A stretch of 64,000 nt of DNA from Bacillota bacterium (lineage in GTDB: Bacteria; Bacteroidota; Bacteroidia; Bacteroidales; Bacteroidaceae). This document shows positions 47,494 through 56,752 of this stretch, piece by piece (the first letter of the stretch is position 1; each line of letters opens with the position of its first letter). The stretch lies in the NCBI GenBank assembly GCA_023664625.1, contig JAMPFD010000009.1, forward strand, positions 53,689-117,688, given 5' to 3'. The notes under the pieces were generated by a model. That model ran no database searches, was not told the DNA's origin, and saw only the letters and a program-made list of their open reading frames with translations. The position numbers were made by a program, and so were the translations under genes.

Positions 47494-48429
47494 ATGAGAA
47501 CAGTAAAAGCACTGTCCGTTGCTGTGTTTGCGCTATTTGTGGCGTGTGCCCATGCGCAACGGAAAACAACAGTGGTCGAGGCACCTGCCAATTCTGTAGC
47601 GCAGACGGGCAAGACTATCAAAAGGAAAGTTGCCATAGGGCGTTTCTCCAACGAGACCCAATATGGCAAAGGGATTTTTTATGACAAGAGCAACGACCCG
47701 ATGGGAAAGCAGGCTTTGGACATTTTGTCCGCAAAGCTTGCCGCTTCAGGCAAGTTTCTCCTACTCGAGCGTAATGATTTGGCAAGCCTTTTAGAGGAAT
47801 GCCAAAAAAACGGCGAGGGAGCTTCCGCCATAGGAGCCGACTATATGATTATCGGCTCTATAACAGAGTTCGGACGCAAGAACGTCGGAAAGAACGGAGT
47901 ATTCACTTCCACAAAGACCCAGACTGTCGATGCCGCGGTGGCAATACGCCTTGTCGATGTATCAACAGGCTTGATTATTTATTCTGACGAGGGAAAGGGC
48001 AAGGCAGAAATCACGGCAAAGACAACCATGGGAGTGGGAGGACAGGTTGACTATGACGCTTCCCTGGCGGACAAGGCCATATCCGAAGCCATAGGACAAC
48101 TTGTAGAGAATATCATAAACAAATGTACAGACAAGCCTTGGAGGACATATTTTTTGTCCTATGACAGTGATGCTGTCATCATTGCCGGCGGCAATAGTCA
48201 AGGGCTATCAGCAGGCGACACTTTCAGCGTTATGACAAAAGGAAAGAAAGTGAAGAATCCGCAAACCGGCATAACAATAGAACTTCCCGGGAAACAGCTG
48301 GGAACGGTGACCGTTACCGATACGGCCGGTGACACTCCTGAAACGGAGTACTCTGTCGTCATCTATAACGGCAGTACACCCATTGACGCTGAAAACTTGT
48401 CTAACTATTATATAATACAGAACCAATGA
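47494..48429 (+). CDS. CsgG/HfaB-family protein
   Basis: This 311-residue CsgG-family protein starts with a signal sequence, MRTVKALSVAVFALFVACAH. A lipobox-like FVAC is present, but cleavage at AHA-Q is also possible. CsgG forms an outer-membrane pore for curli in E. coli. In other systems it occurs with DUF4810 and DUF799 lipoproteins. The CsgG core is visible in VAIGRFSNETQYG, LDILSAKLAASGKFLLLERN, ADYMIIGSITEFG and DAAVAIRLVDVSTGLIIYSD. It overlaps the next gene by 4 bp (ATGA). No curli subunit gene is nearby, so the exported cargo, if any, is unknown. Confidence 0.85.
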   Translation: MRTVKALSVAVFALFVACAHAQRKTTVVEAPANSVAQTGKTIKRKVAIGRFSNETQYGKGIFYDKSNDPMGKQALDILSAKLAASGKFLLLERNDLASLLEECQKNGEGASAIGADYMIIGSITEFGRKNVGKNGVFTSTKTQTVDAAVAIRLVDVSTGLIIYSDEGKGKAEITAKTTMGVGGQVDYDASLADKAISEAIGQLVENIINKCTDKPWRTYFLSYDSDAVIIAGGNSQGLSAGDTFSVMTKGKKVKNPQTGITIELPGKQLGTVTVTDTAGDTPETEYSVVIYNGSTPIDAENLSNYYIIQNQ

Positions 48430-48770
48430 GAAAGAGAATCAACATTTTTGTATTGGCCTGTGCCGCCGTTTTACTTGCATCATGCAGGGCACACCTGCCT
48501 GTCAGCCAGGAAACAGGCAAAGAGGATTTGGCTAATATCATATTTATCAGTGCGGGAAACAGAGGATCTTATGATGTGAGCGTGCAGCTTGACAATGACA
48601 CAAAGTTCACGGCATCCACGGTAAAGGCGAAAAAGTCCAATCGCCGCGGCACACAGTACACCGTGAAAACGGGAACCCGTCACCTTGTCATAAGGAAAGA
48701 CGGAAATGTCATATACGACAAGAAACTGTTCCTGTCATCAGGAGAAACGAAAGAAATTCAATTACCATAA
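48426..48770 (+). CDS. Small lipoprotein of the CsgG operon
   Basis: This 114-residue lipoprotein has an LLASC lipobox after MRKRINIFVLACAAV. The mature part is a small all-beta domain (YDVSVQLDNDTKFTASTVKA, GTRHLVIRKDGNVIYDKKLF). It resembles PEGA-type extracytoplasmic beta domains, though I cannot assign the family firmly. It overlaps csgG by 4 bp and is followed 3 bp later by the DUF4810 gene, so it is in the same operon. It is the least conserved-looking member of the four. Confidence 0.75.
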   Translation: MRKRINIFVLACAAVLLASCRAHLPVSQETGKEDLANIIFISAGNRGSYDVSVQLDNDTKFTASTVKAKKSNRRGTQYTVKTGTRHLVIRKDGNVIYDKKLFLSSGETKEIQLP

Positions 48771-48773
48771 ATC

Positions 48774-49127
48774 ATGAAAAAGTCAACTTTATTTTTGCTG
48801 TCGGGAGCAGTTGTGACTGCGCTCTCCGCATGCGGGCCGTCAAAGACCCTGTACTCATGGTATGACTATGAGGACGCAACTTACAAGTACACGAAGAATC
48901 CTGACGAGAAGCATCAGGAGAAGATGATGAACCAGTATGCCAAAGTTCTGCAGAAACAGAAAGGAACACGCAAGACTGTCCAGCCAGGACTCTATGCAGA
49001 ATACGGCTATATGCTCGTAAAGGCGGGCAAGAAAGAAGAGGGACTCGAACTCATGAACAAGGAAATAGAACTTTATCCTGAGTCAAAGGCTTATGTCTCA
49101 CGCATTATTGAACAGTTAAAGAAATGA
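48774..49127 (+). CDS. DUF4810 lipoprotein
   Basis: This 117-residue lipoprotein has a LSAC lipobox after MKKSTLFLLSGAVVTA. SKTLYSWYDYEDATYKYTKN and the helical stretch LYAEYGYMLVKAGKKEEGLE are the DUF4810 hallmarks. In Neisseria and other Gram-negatives this family is encoded between a CsgG-type protein and a DUF799 lipoprotein, and the same order is kept here. It overlaps the next gene by 4 bp. Role unknown; it is thought to sit in the outer membrane. Confidence 0.87.
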   Translation: MKKSTLFLLSGAVVTALSACGPSKTLYSWYDYEDATYKYTKNPDEKHQEKMMNQYAKVLQKQKGTRKTVQPGLYAEYGYMLVKAGKKEEGLELMNKEIELYPESKAYVSRIIEQLKK

Positions 49128-49792
49128 AGAATATATTGATTACAATAGCAAGCGTCATCGTTCTTGCATCCTGTTCGTCAGGCCTGTCACTCGAGAAGCA
49201 ATATCCTCTGATGTATACCGAGAGACCTACGTCAATAGTCATTATGCCCCCAATCAACAACACTACGCATGTCGAGGCAAAGGATTACTTCTATACCACT
49301 CTCTATGCCCCTCTTTGCGAGAAAGGCTACTATGTATTTTCTCCATATCTGACAATGGAACTGTTCCAGACGGAAAGTGCTTATGACGCTGAAATGTTCA
49401 TAGACGGCGACCTGAATGTCTTCAAGAATGTGCTTGGTGCCGATGCCGCGATGTTCACGAAGATAACAAAATGGAAGCGCAACAATGTCGGCGGCACGAT
49501 TTCGGCCGAGGTCGAATACATCCTGAGGTCGACAACCACAGGAGAAACTCTTTACACACGTAAGGGAGACATCAAGCTTGATACAAGTGTAGGCGGCGGA
49601 AATCTTCTCGTGAACCTGATTGCGACAGCCGTAGCGACGGCAACTACTGACAAGGTTGAGGCCGGCAGGGCCTGCAGTATGTATGTACTGTCGAACATGC
49701 CTGCCGGGAAATACGACACCGCCAATTTTGACAAAGACAGGAACAAGCCTGCGGGAAAGATGTTCCTGAAAGGTGCTGTGAAAAAGCAATGA
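49124..49792 (+). CDS. DUF799 (GNA1162-like) lipoprotein
   Basis: This 222-residue lipoprotein has a LASC lipobox after MKNILITIASVIV. SIVIMPPINNTTHVEAKDYF and LGADAAMFTKITKWKRN are typical of the DUF799/GNA1162 family, which in Neisseria is a surface-associated vaccine candidate. A similar fold to CsgG-type domains has been noted in the family. It closes the csgG operon and is followed by a strong terminator at 49812. Confidence 0.85.
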   Translation: MKNILITIASVIVLASCSSGLSLEKQYPLMYTERPTSIVIMPPINNTTHVEAKDYFYTTLYAPLCEKGYYVFSPYLTMELFQTESAYDAEMFIDGDLNVFKNVLGADAAMFTKITKWKRNNVGGTISAEVEYILRSTTTGETLYTRKGDIKLDTSVGGGNLLVNLIATAVATATTDKVEAGRACSMYVLSNMPAGKYDTANFDKDRNKPAGKMFLKGAVKKQ

Positions 49793-49811
49793 CTTCTTTT
49801 TTGCATCTGAT

Positions 49812-49857
49812 GCAGGTGCCGGAAGCGGACAGTCCCCGTATCCGGCACCTGCTTTTG
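49812..49857 (+). terminator. Rho-independent terminator after the CsgG operon
   Basis: A perfect 12-bp stem (GCAGGTGCCGGA at 49812-49823 against 49841-49852) is followed by TTTTG. The loop is 17 nt. Confidence 0.8.
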
Positions 49858-50068
49858 TATTCTTCCTGCATATCTTTTCATGAGTTATAAGCCGATACGG
49901 ATGCAGAACTGCCCTTGGGACGGGCAGCATGCGGATGCCGTTACGGCAGTGTCCGGAGATGGAGCAAAGTAATAAGACCACCTGTTGCCGTAAGTAATTT
50001 ATGACAAAAATGCTTACTGCAACAGGCTTTTTATTAAAGAAGATTTGCAATAATCGGATGATTTTTTG

Positions 50069-50076
50069 TACTTTTG
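50069..50076 (+). promoter_or_regulatory. Possible -7 promoter element for the MFS gene
   Basis: TACTTTTG approximates TAnnTTTG, with a TTTTTT run just upstream. It lies about 130 nt before the start at 50200. The remainder of 49858-50199 shows no gene. Confidence 0.35.
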
Positions 50077-50199
50077 CGCATGAATTAACACGTAAGAAGG
50101 CAAGAGTCAAAAGAATCATACAAGGAAACTATGATTTTTGTTCTTGGGAATATTTTATGTTTCTTAGTGATGACAGTATAAAAAAACAGCGATGACGCA

Positions 50200-51408
50200 A
50201 TGAAGAAAGTTATGATGAAAGGTACCGGACAGACGGTATTCCCCGTACTGTTCGCCATCAGTTTCGCCCATTTTCTGAACGATATGATGCAATCTGTCAT
50301 ACCGTCAATATACCCTATGCTGAAGGATAAGTATGGCCTTACGTTCGGGCAGATAGGTCTTATGACACTTGTCTTCCAGATGTCTTCGTCAATCTTGCAG
50401 CCGCTTATAGGCTTATATTCCGACAGACATCCCCATCCGTACTCTCTGTCTACGGGAATGATGTTCACGTTCACAGGAATAGTCATGCTTGCCTTTGCCT
50501 GTGACTTCGGGCTGATAATGCTTGCCGTGGCGGTGATAGGCATGGGGTCGTCCATTTTTCATCCAGAATCGTCACGCATAGCACAGATGGCAGGCGGCCC
50601 GAGACGCGGACTTGCTCAGTCGATTTTTCAAGTGGGAGGAAACGGCGGCAGTGCCATAGGCCCTTTGCTGGCTGCGGTCATTATCCTTCCATTGGGTCAG
50701 GAGTCAATCGTATGGTTTGCCATAGCAGCCCTTCTTGCCGGAACAACGCTGTTTCCCGTCGGCAGCTGGTACAAGCGTCAGCTTCATAGGATAAAGGAGA
50801 AGGCGGCTTCTCCCGGTCCTGCCGTGCAGGCTTTGTCGCGCCGCCAGGTGAACGGGGCGTTGCTGACACTATGCATTCTCACATTCTCAAAATATTTCTA
50901 TATGGCGAGTATGACAAGCTATTTCACGTTCTTCCTCATAGACAAGTTCGGAGTAAGCATAAAAACCTCGCAGCTGTGCCTCTTCGCGTTCCTTGCCTCT
51001 GTGGCTGCCGGCACCCTGCTGGGCGGCAGTATCGGTGACCGTTACGGACGCAAGTATGTAATATGGGGCTCAATCCTCGGAGCTGCACCTTTTGCCCTCG
51101 CACTGCCTTATACGGGATTCATGGTGACAGTCATTCTCGCCGTCATCATAGGGCTTGTCATTTCGTCAGCCTTCTCGGCAATACTTGTCTACGCCACGGA
51201 ACTGAAACCGGACAAGATTGGCATGATGGCAGGCTTGTTTTTCGGCCTTAACTTCGGCCTTGGCGGCATCGGCTCGGCCTTCTTCGGATGGCTTGCAGAC
51301 AGGACAAGCGTGGAGTTTGTCTTCCAGGTCAGTACATTGCTGCCGCTGCTTGGTGTTGTCGCAGGACTACTTCCTGACATAGAGCGCAATGGTAAGGGAA
51401 AGGAATGA
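50200..51408 (+). CDS. Fosmidomycin-resistance-type MFS transporter (Fsr family)
   Basis: This 402-residue major facilitator protein has about 12 membrane segments. The N-terminal FAISFAHFLNDMMQSVIPSI and FGQIGLMTLVFQMSSSILQP match the Fsr subfamily. GLYSDRHPHPYSL corresponds to the loop 2-3 motif and GDRYGRKYVIWG to the loop 8-9 motif. E. coli Fsr exports fosmidomycin; the native substrate here is unknown. The ATG at 50200 is used, although the Met at codon 6 (50215) is also possible. The gene is alone on its strand between gaps. Confidence 0.88.
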   Translation: MKKVMMKGTGQTVFPVLFAISFAHFLNDMMQSVIPSIYPMLKDKYGLTFGQIGLMTLVFQMSSSILQPLIGLYSDRHPHPYSLSTGMMFTFTGIVMLAFACDFGLIMLAVAVIGMGSSIFHPESSRIAQMAGGPRRGLAQSIFQVGGNGGSAIGPLLAAVIILPLGQESIVWFAIAALLAGTTLFPVGSWYKRQLHRIKEKAASPGPAVQALSRRQVNGALLTLCILTFSKYFYMASMTSYFTFFLIDKFGVSIKTSQLCLFAFLASVAAGTLLGGSIGDRYGRKYVIWGSILGAAPFALALPYTGFMVTVILAVIIGLVISSAFSAILVYATELKPDKIGMMAGLFFGLNFGLGGIGSAFFGWLADRTSVEFVFQVSTLLPLLGVVAGLLPDIERNGKGKE

Positions 51409-51575
51409 AGCAATCACGTTGAACCGCGGACATTCTGACAGACGGCAACAGGAACATGCCTGCATTATTCTTACAAAGTTTAAATACAAAGTTGGACATA
51501 AATGTTGAAGAATAGTTTACACTAAAAAGAACTGCGTTTTAGTACAACATGACTTAAATATAAACTAATTTTCAA

Positions 51576-51830
51576 TAAGTAACTGCTGGAAATTAGTTTA
51601 TACTAAAAACGCAGTTATTTTTTAGGCGGTTAGTGTACGGAACCGAAGGAGAAATGCGGGCATTGTGACTGAGTGACAAGCACTAACTGACAAAAAGAAC
51701 GTTTTCGTTAAGCCGGATGAGCAGAACGAAACTCGTTTCAGTTATGCCATGGCGAGAAAAGGTAGAATGAAATTCAACAAGGTTTAGTGAGAAAACATTA
51801 TATTATAAAATAATTATCAATAGTTACTTA
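51576..51830. repeat. Long MITE-like element (255 bp), near-identical to 45430-45683
   Basis: The left end is TAAGTAACTGCTGGAAATTA and the right end TAATTATCAATAGTTACTTA. It has the same interior order as 45430-45683 with few differences and the same orientation. A partial end (ACTAATTTTCAATAAG) precedes it. The rest of 51409-52085 shows no gene. Confidence 0.75.
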
Positions 51831-52034
51831 TAAAGCATAGACACTACCCCCTCAGGATGGAATCTTTACAAATAAACCATGAAAGGTCTGTCAAAAAAAA
51901 GATTTTCCGCACTGACATGACATTGATGTCCCATGGAATTGCGCACTAATATTCCGAGTGCAATTCCGCTATTCCTTTGGGTTAACAAAATATAATTATT
52001 CTTTCTGCATATATAATTACTCACCAATAATATG

Positions 52035-52042
52035 TAACTTTG
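52035..52042 (+). promoter_or_regulatory. Probable -7 promoter element for holB
   Basis: TAACTTTG fits TAnnTTTG, about 80 nt before the chosen holB start. Confidence 0.5.
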
Positions 52043-52121
52043 TAACTGAAATGTATCTTCTCAAACACGCGTATATATTTAGGATGTGCAGACGATGCTG
52101 ATACATCGAGAACCAAACGTC

Positions 52122-53210
52122 ATGCAGTGGAATGAAGTCATAGGACAACAGGATGTGAAAGACCGGCTCATGGGGCTGGTCAACGGAGGACGTATGCCCC
52201 ACGCCCTGATGCTATGCGGCGAGACAGGATACGGCACACTGGCACTCGCAACGGCACTCGCAACGGAGCTTCTGCACAAGACCACGGAGTACCATCCCGA
52301 TTTGCATTTTTCTTTCCCGACAGTAAAGCTGCCGTCAATGGGCGGCGAGCACAAGCCTGTCAGCAACGATTTCATACGTGAATGGCATGATTTGCTGAAG
52401 AAAGAGAACTCCTATATCACTCTTGACCAGTGGATGGAGTCCATGAAAGCGACAACGCAGCAGGCTATAATCACAGCAGCCGAAAGCGACGAGCTGGCCA
52501 AGAAACTGTCCCTGAAATCAAGCCAGGGAGGTTACAAGGTTGCCGTCATCTGGCTTGCGGAAAGGATGAACGACGAGAGTGCCAACAAAATTCTGAAGAC
52601 ATTGGAGGAGCCTTCCGAGCAGACTGTGTTCATACTCTGTGTGGAACGCCCGGAACGTCTGCTGGAAACGATACGCAGCCGCGTGCAGAGAATTGACGTG
52701 CCGAAGATAGACAGCGAGTCGCTGGAAAACGCTCTCATCGGGAAGTGCGGCCTTGACGCAACCGTTGCCCATAAACTGTCACGAGCGGCAGACGGCAACT
52801 GGCTTACCGCCGTCGGACTGCTATCACCCGATTCGGAACAAGCACTGTTCCTTGACCTGTTCAAGATGCTCATGAGACAAGTCTACGCACGGGACATCCG
52901 CGGCATGAAAAAATGGTCAGAGACCGTGGCCGCTTTCGGCAGGGAGAAGCAGAAAAGGCTGCTGACGTACTTTATGAGAATGGTCAGGGAGGCGTTCATT
53001 TCCAACTTCCGCAATCCGGAACTGTCGTACATGACGGCAGAGGAGGAACAGTTTGTCAGCAAATTCGGACGATTCGTCAACGAAGCAAATGTCATTGACA
53101 TAAACAGCCTCCTGGAACTTGCACTCCGTGACATCTCCCAAAACACGAACCAGAAGATTGTCTTCTTCGACACGGCGTTGAGACTGACAGTCTTGATATT
53201 TAGAAAATAA
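52122..53210 (+). CDS. holB: DNA polymerase III delta-prime-like subunit
   Basis: Delta-prime is the clamp-loader stator subunit. From ATG 52122 the product is 362 residues and begins MQWNEVIGQQDVKDRLM, matching the family start. A GTG at 52086 and an ATG at 52095 would add residues lacking homology. The Walker A position reads GETGYGT, not GKT/S, as in other non-hydrolysing delta-prime subunits. MNDESANKILKTLEEPSEQT is the conserved Walker B/sensor region. The usual four-Cys zinc module after Walker A is missing; a 12-bp tandem duplication sits at its position. It is followed by ricT after 6 bp. Confidence 0.88.
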   Translation: MQWNEVIGQQDVKDRLMGLVNGGRMPHALMLCGETGYGTLALATALATELLHKTTEYHPDLHFSFPTVKLPSMGGEHKPVSNDFIREWHDLLKKENSYITLDQWMESMKATTQQAIITAAESDELAKKLSLKSSQGGYKVAVIWLAERMNDESANKILKTLEEPSEQTVFILCVERPERLLETIRSRVQRIDVPKIDSESLENALIGKCGLDATVAHKLSRAADGNWLTAVGLLSPDSEQALFLDLFKMLMRQVYARDIRGMKKWSETVAAFGREKQKRLLTYFMRMVREAFISNFRNPELSYMTAEEEQFVSKFGRFVNEANVIDINSLLELALRDISQNTNQKIVFFDTALRLTVLIFRK

Positions 53211-53216
53211 GACAGA

Positions 53217-54386
53217 ATGAATTTTGATAACTTGAAATATATATCGGGAACTTGCGACCGCGGACTCTCTGCGAAAGGTGTCGGACGTCAGGATCACCAG
53301 CTGAACACTTATGACTGGCTGGCGGATGTTCCGGGCAACGTGGAGACCACGGATCTTGTCGAGGTACAGTTCAAGAACACCCGCAAAGGCTACTACCACA
53401 ATGTCAACGGCCTTGAACTGCACAAAGGTGACCTCGTGGCGGTGGAATCAAACCCCGGACACGACATAGGCGTGGTCACACTTACAGGACAGCTTGTCAA
53501 TCTACAGGTCAAAAAAGCGAACCTGAAATCCATGGACGACATCAAGCGCGTCTACCGCATAGCACGTGAGCAGGATATCTCTACATGGAATGACGCAAAA
53601 GCACGTGAGCACGGCACCATGATCCAGAGCCGCCAGATTGCGAAAGACCTCGGACTTCAGATGAAAATCGGCGATGTCGAATATCAGGGAGACGGCAACA
53701 AGGCAATTTTCTACTATATTGCCGATGAGCGTGTAGATTTCCGTCAGCTCATCAAGGTTCTTGCCGATGTATTCCATGTCCGCATCGAGATGAAACAGAT
53801 CGGAGCGCGTCAGGAAGCAGGACGCATAGGAGGAACAGGCCCTTGCGGAAGGGAACTGTGCTGTGCGACATGGATGAAGTCCTTCTCAAGTGTCTCCACA
53901 AACGCCGCACGCTTTCAGGACATATCCCTGAACCCGCAGAAACTGGCAGGAATGTGCGCAAAACTGAAATGCTGCCTTAACTATGAGGTGGATACATATA
54001 TGGAAGCAGGCAGGAAAATGCCTCCACGCGACGTGATCCTCCAAACACAGGACAACGACTATTACTTCTTCAAGCAGGACATTCTTGCAGGACTCGTGAC
54101 CTACTCCACGGACAAGCGTCTTGCCGCAAATCTACAGACGGTCTCCGTTGGACGTGCAAGGGAAGTTATGGATATGAACAAACGGGGAGAGAAACCTGTC
54201 ACACTCGGTGATGCCACGGACGATGCAACAGAGAACGGACGCGCTGCCCACACTGACCTTGTAGAGAGTGAGGACATCACACGCTTTGACAAGTCGAGGA
54301 AGAAAAAGAAAAGAAAGCCTGCCCGCCCGAAGAAGAAAGACAACGGAGGGGAGAGGAATGAGCCTAAAAAAGATGACAAGGCATAG
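53217..54386 (+). CDS. RicT/PSP1 C-terminal domain protein
   Basis: This 389-residue protein contains the PSP1 C-terminal domain. The central core is GTGPCGRELCCATWMKSF and, further on, MCAKLKCCLNYE. The cysteine pattern matches RicT (YaaT), which in B. subtilis joins RicA and RicF in an iron-sulfur complex with RNase Y. The C-terminal tail is highly charged (Lys/Arg/Asp-rich). In Bacteroidetes the gene typically precedes gldH, as here, where the two overlap by 29 bp. A role in RNA processing is inference by homology. Confidence 0.88.
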   Translation: MNFDNLKYISGTCDRGLSAKGVGRQDHQLNTYDWLADVPGNVETTDLVEVQFKNTRKGYYHNVNGLELHKGDLVAVESNPGHDIGVVTLTGQLVNLQVKKANLKSMDDIKRVYRIAREQDISTWNDAKAREHGTMIQSRQIAKDLGLQMKIGDVEYQGDGNKAIFYYIADERVDFRQLIKVLADVFHVRIEMKQIGARQEAGRIGGTGPCGRELCCATWMKSFSSVSTNAARFQDISLNPQKLAGMCAKLKCCLNYEVDTYMEAGRKMPPRDVILQTQDNDYYFFKQDILAGLVTYSTDKRLAANLQTVSVGRAREVMDMNKRGEKPVTLGDATDDATENGRAAHTDLVESEDITRFDKSRKKKKRKPARPKKKDNGGERNEPKKDDKA

Positions 54387-54843
54387 CGTTACATTACTGT
54401 CCGCAATACTGTGTGCAACACTCTCTCTCACAGCATGCGACGACAGGCGCATATATGACCATTATGAGCACACGGCCGTCGGCGGATGGGAAAAGAACGA
54501 TGCACTGGCTTTCAGCATCAGTCCTTTGAAAAAAAGCGGCAGGTACACTCTGTCACTCGGACTGAGGACAAGCGATGCCTATCCTTTCAAGAACCTGAGC
54601 CTTGTCGTTGAGCAGACATCCTTTCCTTCCAGGCAGAAAGCAGCGAATGTGGTCAACTGCAATATCGTAAACCGTAACGGCAGGAGACTCGGCAACGGCA
54701 TAACGCTCTACCAGTACTCCATACCTATAAGAAAGAAATTCCACATGAGAGGAGACAGCCTGCACATTACCGTAAGACATAACATGAAACGTGAGATTCT
54801 TCCCGGCATTGTTGACATCGGCATAAGGATGGACAATGACTGA
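54358..54843 (+). CDS. gldH: Gliding motility lipoprotein GldH
   Basis: GldH is a lipoprotein needed for gliding in Flavobacterium and conserved in many non-gliding Bacteroidales. From ATG 54358 the 161-residue product has a lipoprotein signal ending LTAC before DDRRIYDHYEHT. The mature part is a beta-rich domain with GGWEKNDALAFSI. The upstream in-frame start at 54268 would place 30 basic residues before the signal and is rejected. The codons overlap the end of ricT, suggesting translational coupling. In this genome its role, perhaps linked to type IX export, is not known. Confidence 0.85.
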   Translation: MSLKKMTRHSVTLLSAILCATLSLTACDDRRIYDHYEHTAVGGWEKNDALAFSISPLKKSGRYTLSLGLRTSDAYPFKNLSLVVEQTSFPSRQKAANVVNCNIVNRNGRRLGNGITLYQYSIPIRKKFHMRGDSLHITVRHNMKREILPGIVDIGIRMDND

Positions 54844-54951
54844 AAGTAACGGAGAATCTCACAGGAAAGGAAGAGCAGAAGAAGCAACACCTTAATTAAA
54901 ATATAAGAACCACTATTCTCAGAATAAAGAAACATAACGTTATAACACAAA

Positions 54952-55551
54952 ATGGCAGAGACAAAAAAAATCAAGACCGCACTGGTTTCCGTGTTCCACA
55001 AGGACGGACTTGACCAGCTGCTTGCAAAACTGAATGCAGAGGGCGTGAAGTTCCTCTCCACGGGAGGCACACAGACATTTATCGAATCACTCGGATATGA
55101 GTGCCAAAAAGTCGAGGACGTCACGACTTACCCGTCAATACTCGGAGGCCGCGTGAAGACCCTGCACCCGAAGATCTTCGGAGGAATCCTCGGCCGTCGT
55201 GACAACGAGGGTGACCGGAAGCAAATGGAACAGTACGAGATTCCGGAAATAGACCTCGTAATCGTGGACCTCTATCCTTTCGAGCAGACAGTGGCAAGCG
55301 GAGCATCACAGGCTGACATCATCGAGAAGATTGACATCGGCGGCATATCACTCATCCGTGCAGGTGCCAAGAACTTCAAGGACGTTGTCATCATTCCTTC
55401 AAAGGCTGAATACCAGATCCTCCTTGACATCATCAACGAGCAGGGAGCGGAGACTACCGTTGAGCAGCGCCGCATGTTCGCGACACGTGCGTTCGGAGTT
55501 TCCTCCCACTACGACACCGCTATCAACGGATGGTTCGAGGCAACAAAATAA
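54952..55551 (+). CDS. purH: IMP cyclohydrolase domain of PurH, stand-alone
   Basis: This 199-residue protein matches the N-terminal MGS-like IMP cyclohydrolase domain of PurH, which closes the ring in the last step of IMP synthesis. Family features are FLSTGGTQTFIESLGY, SILGGRVKTLHPKIFGGIL, DLYPFEQTVASGAS and EKIDIGGISLIRAGAKN. It ends after SSHYDTAINGWFEATK, where the AICAR transformylase domain of bifunctional PurH (normally about 300 residues more) should begin. The following 73 bp shows no trace of that domain. The second domain is either encoded elsewhere or replaced. In Bacteroidetes purH precedes mreB, as here. Confidence 0.9.
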   Translation: MAETKKIKTALVSVFHKDGLDQLLAKLNAEGVKFLSTGGTQTFIESLGYECQKVEDVTTYPSILGGRVKTLHPKIFGGILGRRDNEGDRKQMEQYEIPEIDLVIVDLYPFEQTVASGASQADIIEKIDIGGISLIRAGAKNFKDVVIIPSKAEYQILLDIINEQGAETTVEQRRMFATRAFGVSSHYDTAINGWFEATK

Positions 55552-55624
55552 AATAAACATAACATACAGTGCGGGAGGTACCACATAATATTGCCCCGCC
55601 GCAAAAAAATAACAATATCATATA

Positions 55625-56647
55625 ATGGGATTTTTCTCTTTTGTACAAGAAATAGCGATGGACCTCGGCACAGCCAACACCATCATCATCAGCGATGACA
55701 AGATTGTCGTTGACGAGCCGTCAGTCGTCGCGCTTGACAGGCATACCGACAAGATGATTGCAGTCGGCAAGCAGGCCAAGATGATGTATGAAAAGACTCA
55801 CGACAACATCAAGACCATCCGTCCGCTCCGTGACGGAGTCATAGCAGACTTCTCTGCCTGTGAACAGATGATGCGCGGTCTTATCAAGATGGTTCACTCA
55901 GGAAGCAAGCTGTTCTCCCCTTCTTTGAGAATGGTGATCGGTGTTCCTTCCGGAAGCACCGAGGTGGAACTCCGTGCCGTACGTGACTCTGCAGAGCACG
56001 CTGACGGACGTGACGTCTACCTTATCTTCGAGCCTATGGCTGCCGCCATCGGCATCGGCATTGACGTCGAGGCACCACAGGGAAACATGATTGTCGACAT
56101 CGGCGGCGGCTCTACGGAGATTGCAGTAATCTCACTCGGAGGAATCGTTTCCAACAGCTCCATACGTACCGCCGGTGATGAGCTGACGGCAGACATCCAG
56201 GAATATATGGCACGCAAGCATAACGTAAAGGTTTCCGAGCGTATGGCTGAACGTATCAAGATACACGTTGGCTCTGCACTCACCGACCTCGGTGACGAGG
56301 CACCGGAAGACTACACCATCCACGGGCCTGACCGAATTACGGCACTTCCCCTGGAAGTCAAGGTAAGCTACAAGGAGATTGCGGAGTGCATCGACAAGAC
56401 CATCGCAAAGATTGAGAACGCCGTACTTACGGCTCTGGAGAACACTCCGCCAGAACTGTATGCCGACATCGTGACCAACGGCATCTGGCTCACCGGCGGC
56501 GGCGCAATGCTCCTCGGTCTGAGCAAGCGTCTGGAGGATAAGTTCAAGATTCCTTTCCATATCGCGGACGACCCGCTGCACTCTGTCGCCAAGGGCGCCG
56601 GCATAGCACTTAAGAATGTTGACCGCTTCTCATTCCTTATGAGATAG
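55625..56647 (+). CDS. mreB: Rod shape-determining protein MreB
   Basis: MreB is the bacterial actin that guides lateral cell-wall synthesis. The 340-residue product has MDLGTANTII (phosphate 1), GVPSGST, IVDIGGGSTEIAVISLGGIV (phosphate 2) and TGGGAMLLGL (adenosine region). It heads the cell-shape operon, followed by mreC, mreD, mrdA and rodA in the same direction. Confidence 0.97.
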   Translation: MGFFSFVQEIAMDLGTANTIIISDDKIVVDEPSVVALDRHTDKMIAVGKQAKMMYEKTHDNIKTIRPLRDGVIADFSACEQMMRGLIKMVHSGSKLFSPSLRMVIGVPSGSTEVELRAVRDSAEHADGRDVYLIFEPMAAAIGIGIDVEAPQGNMIVDIGGGSTEIAVISLGGIVSNSSIRTAGDELTADIQEYMARKHNVKVSERMAERIKIHVGSALTDLGDEAPEDYTIHGPDRITALPLEVKVSYKEIAECIDKTIAKIENAVLTALENTPPELYADIVTNGIWLTGGGAMLLGLSKRLEDKFKIPFHIADDPLHSVAKGAGIALKNVDRFSFLMR

Positions 56648-56752
56648 TAACCCGGACAGTTCAGGGACAATCGTCTCGCAGCCGCGGAATGTCCGCTTTC
56701 GGCAAGGACATGAACGGCATGTCGCACATTGTCCAAAAGTTTTTTTATATAT

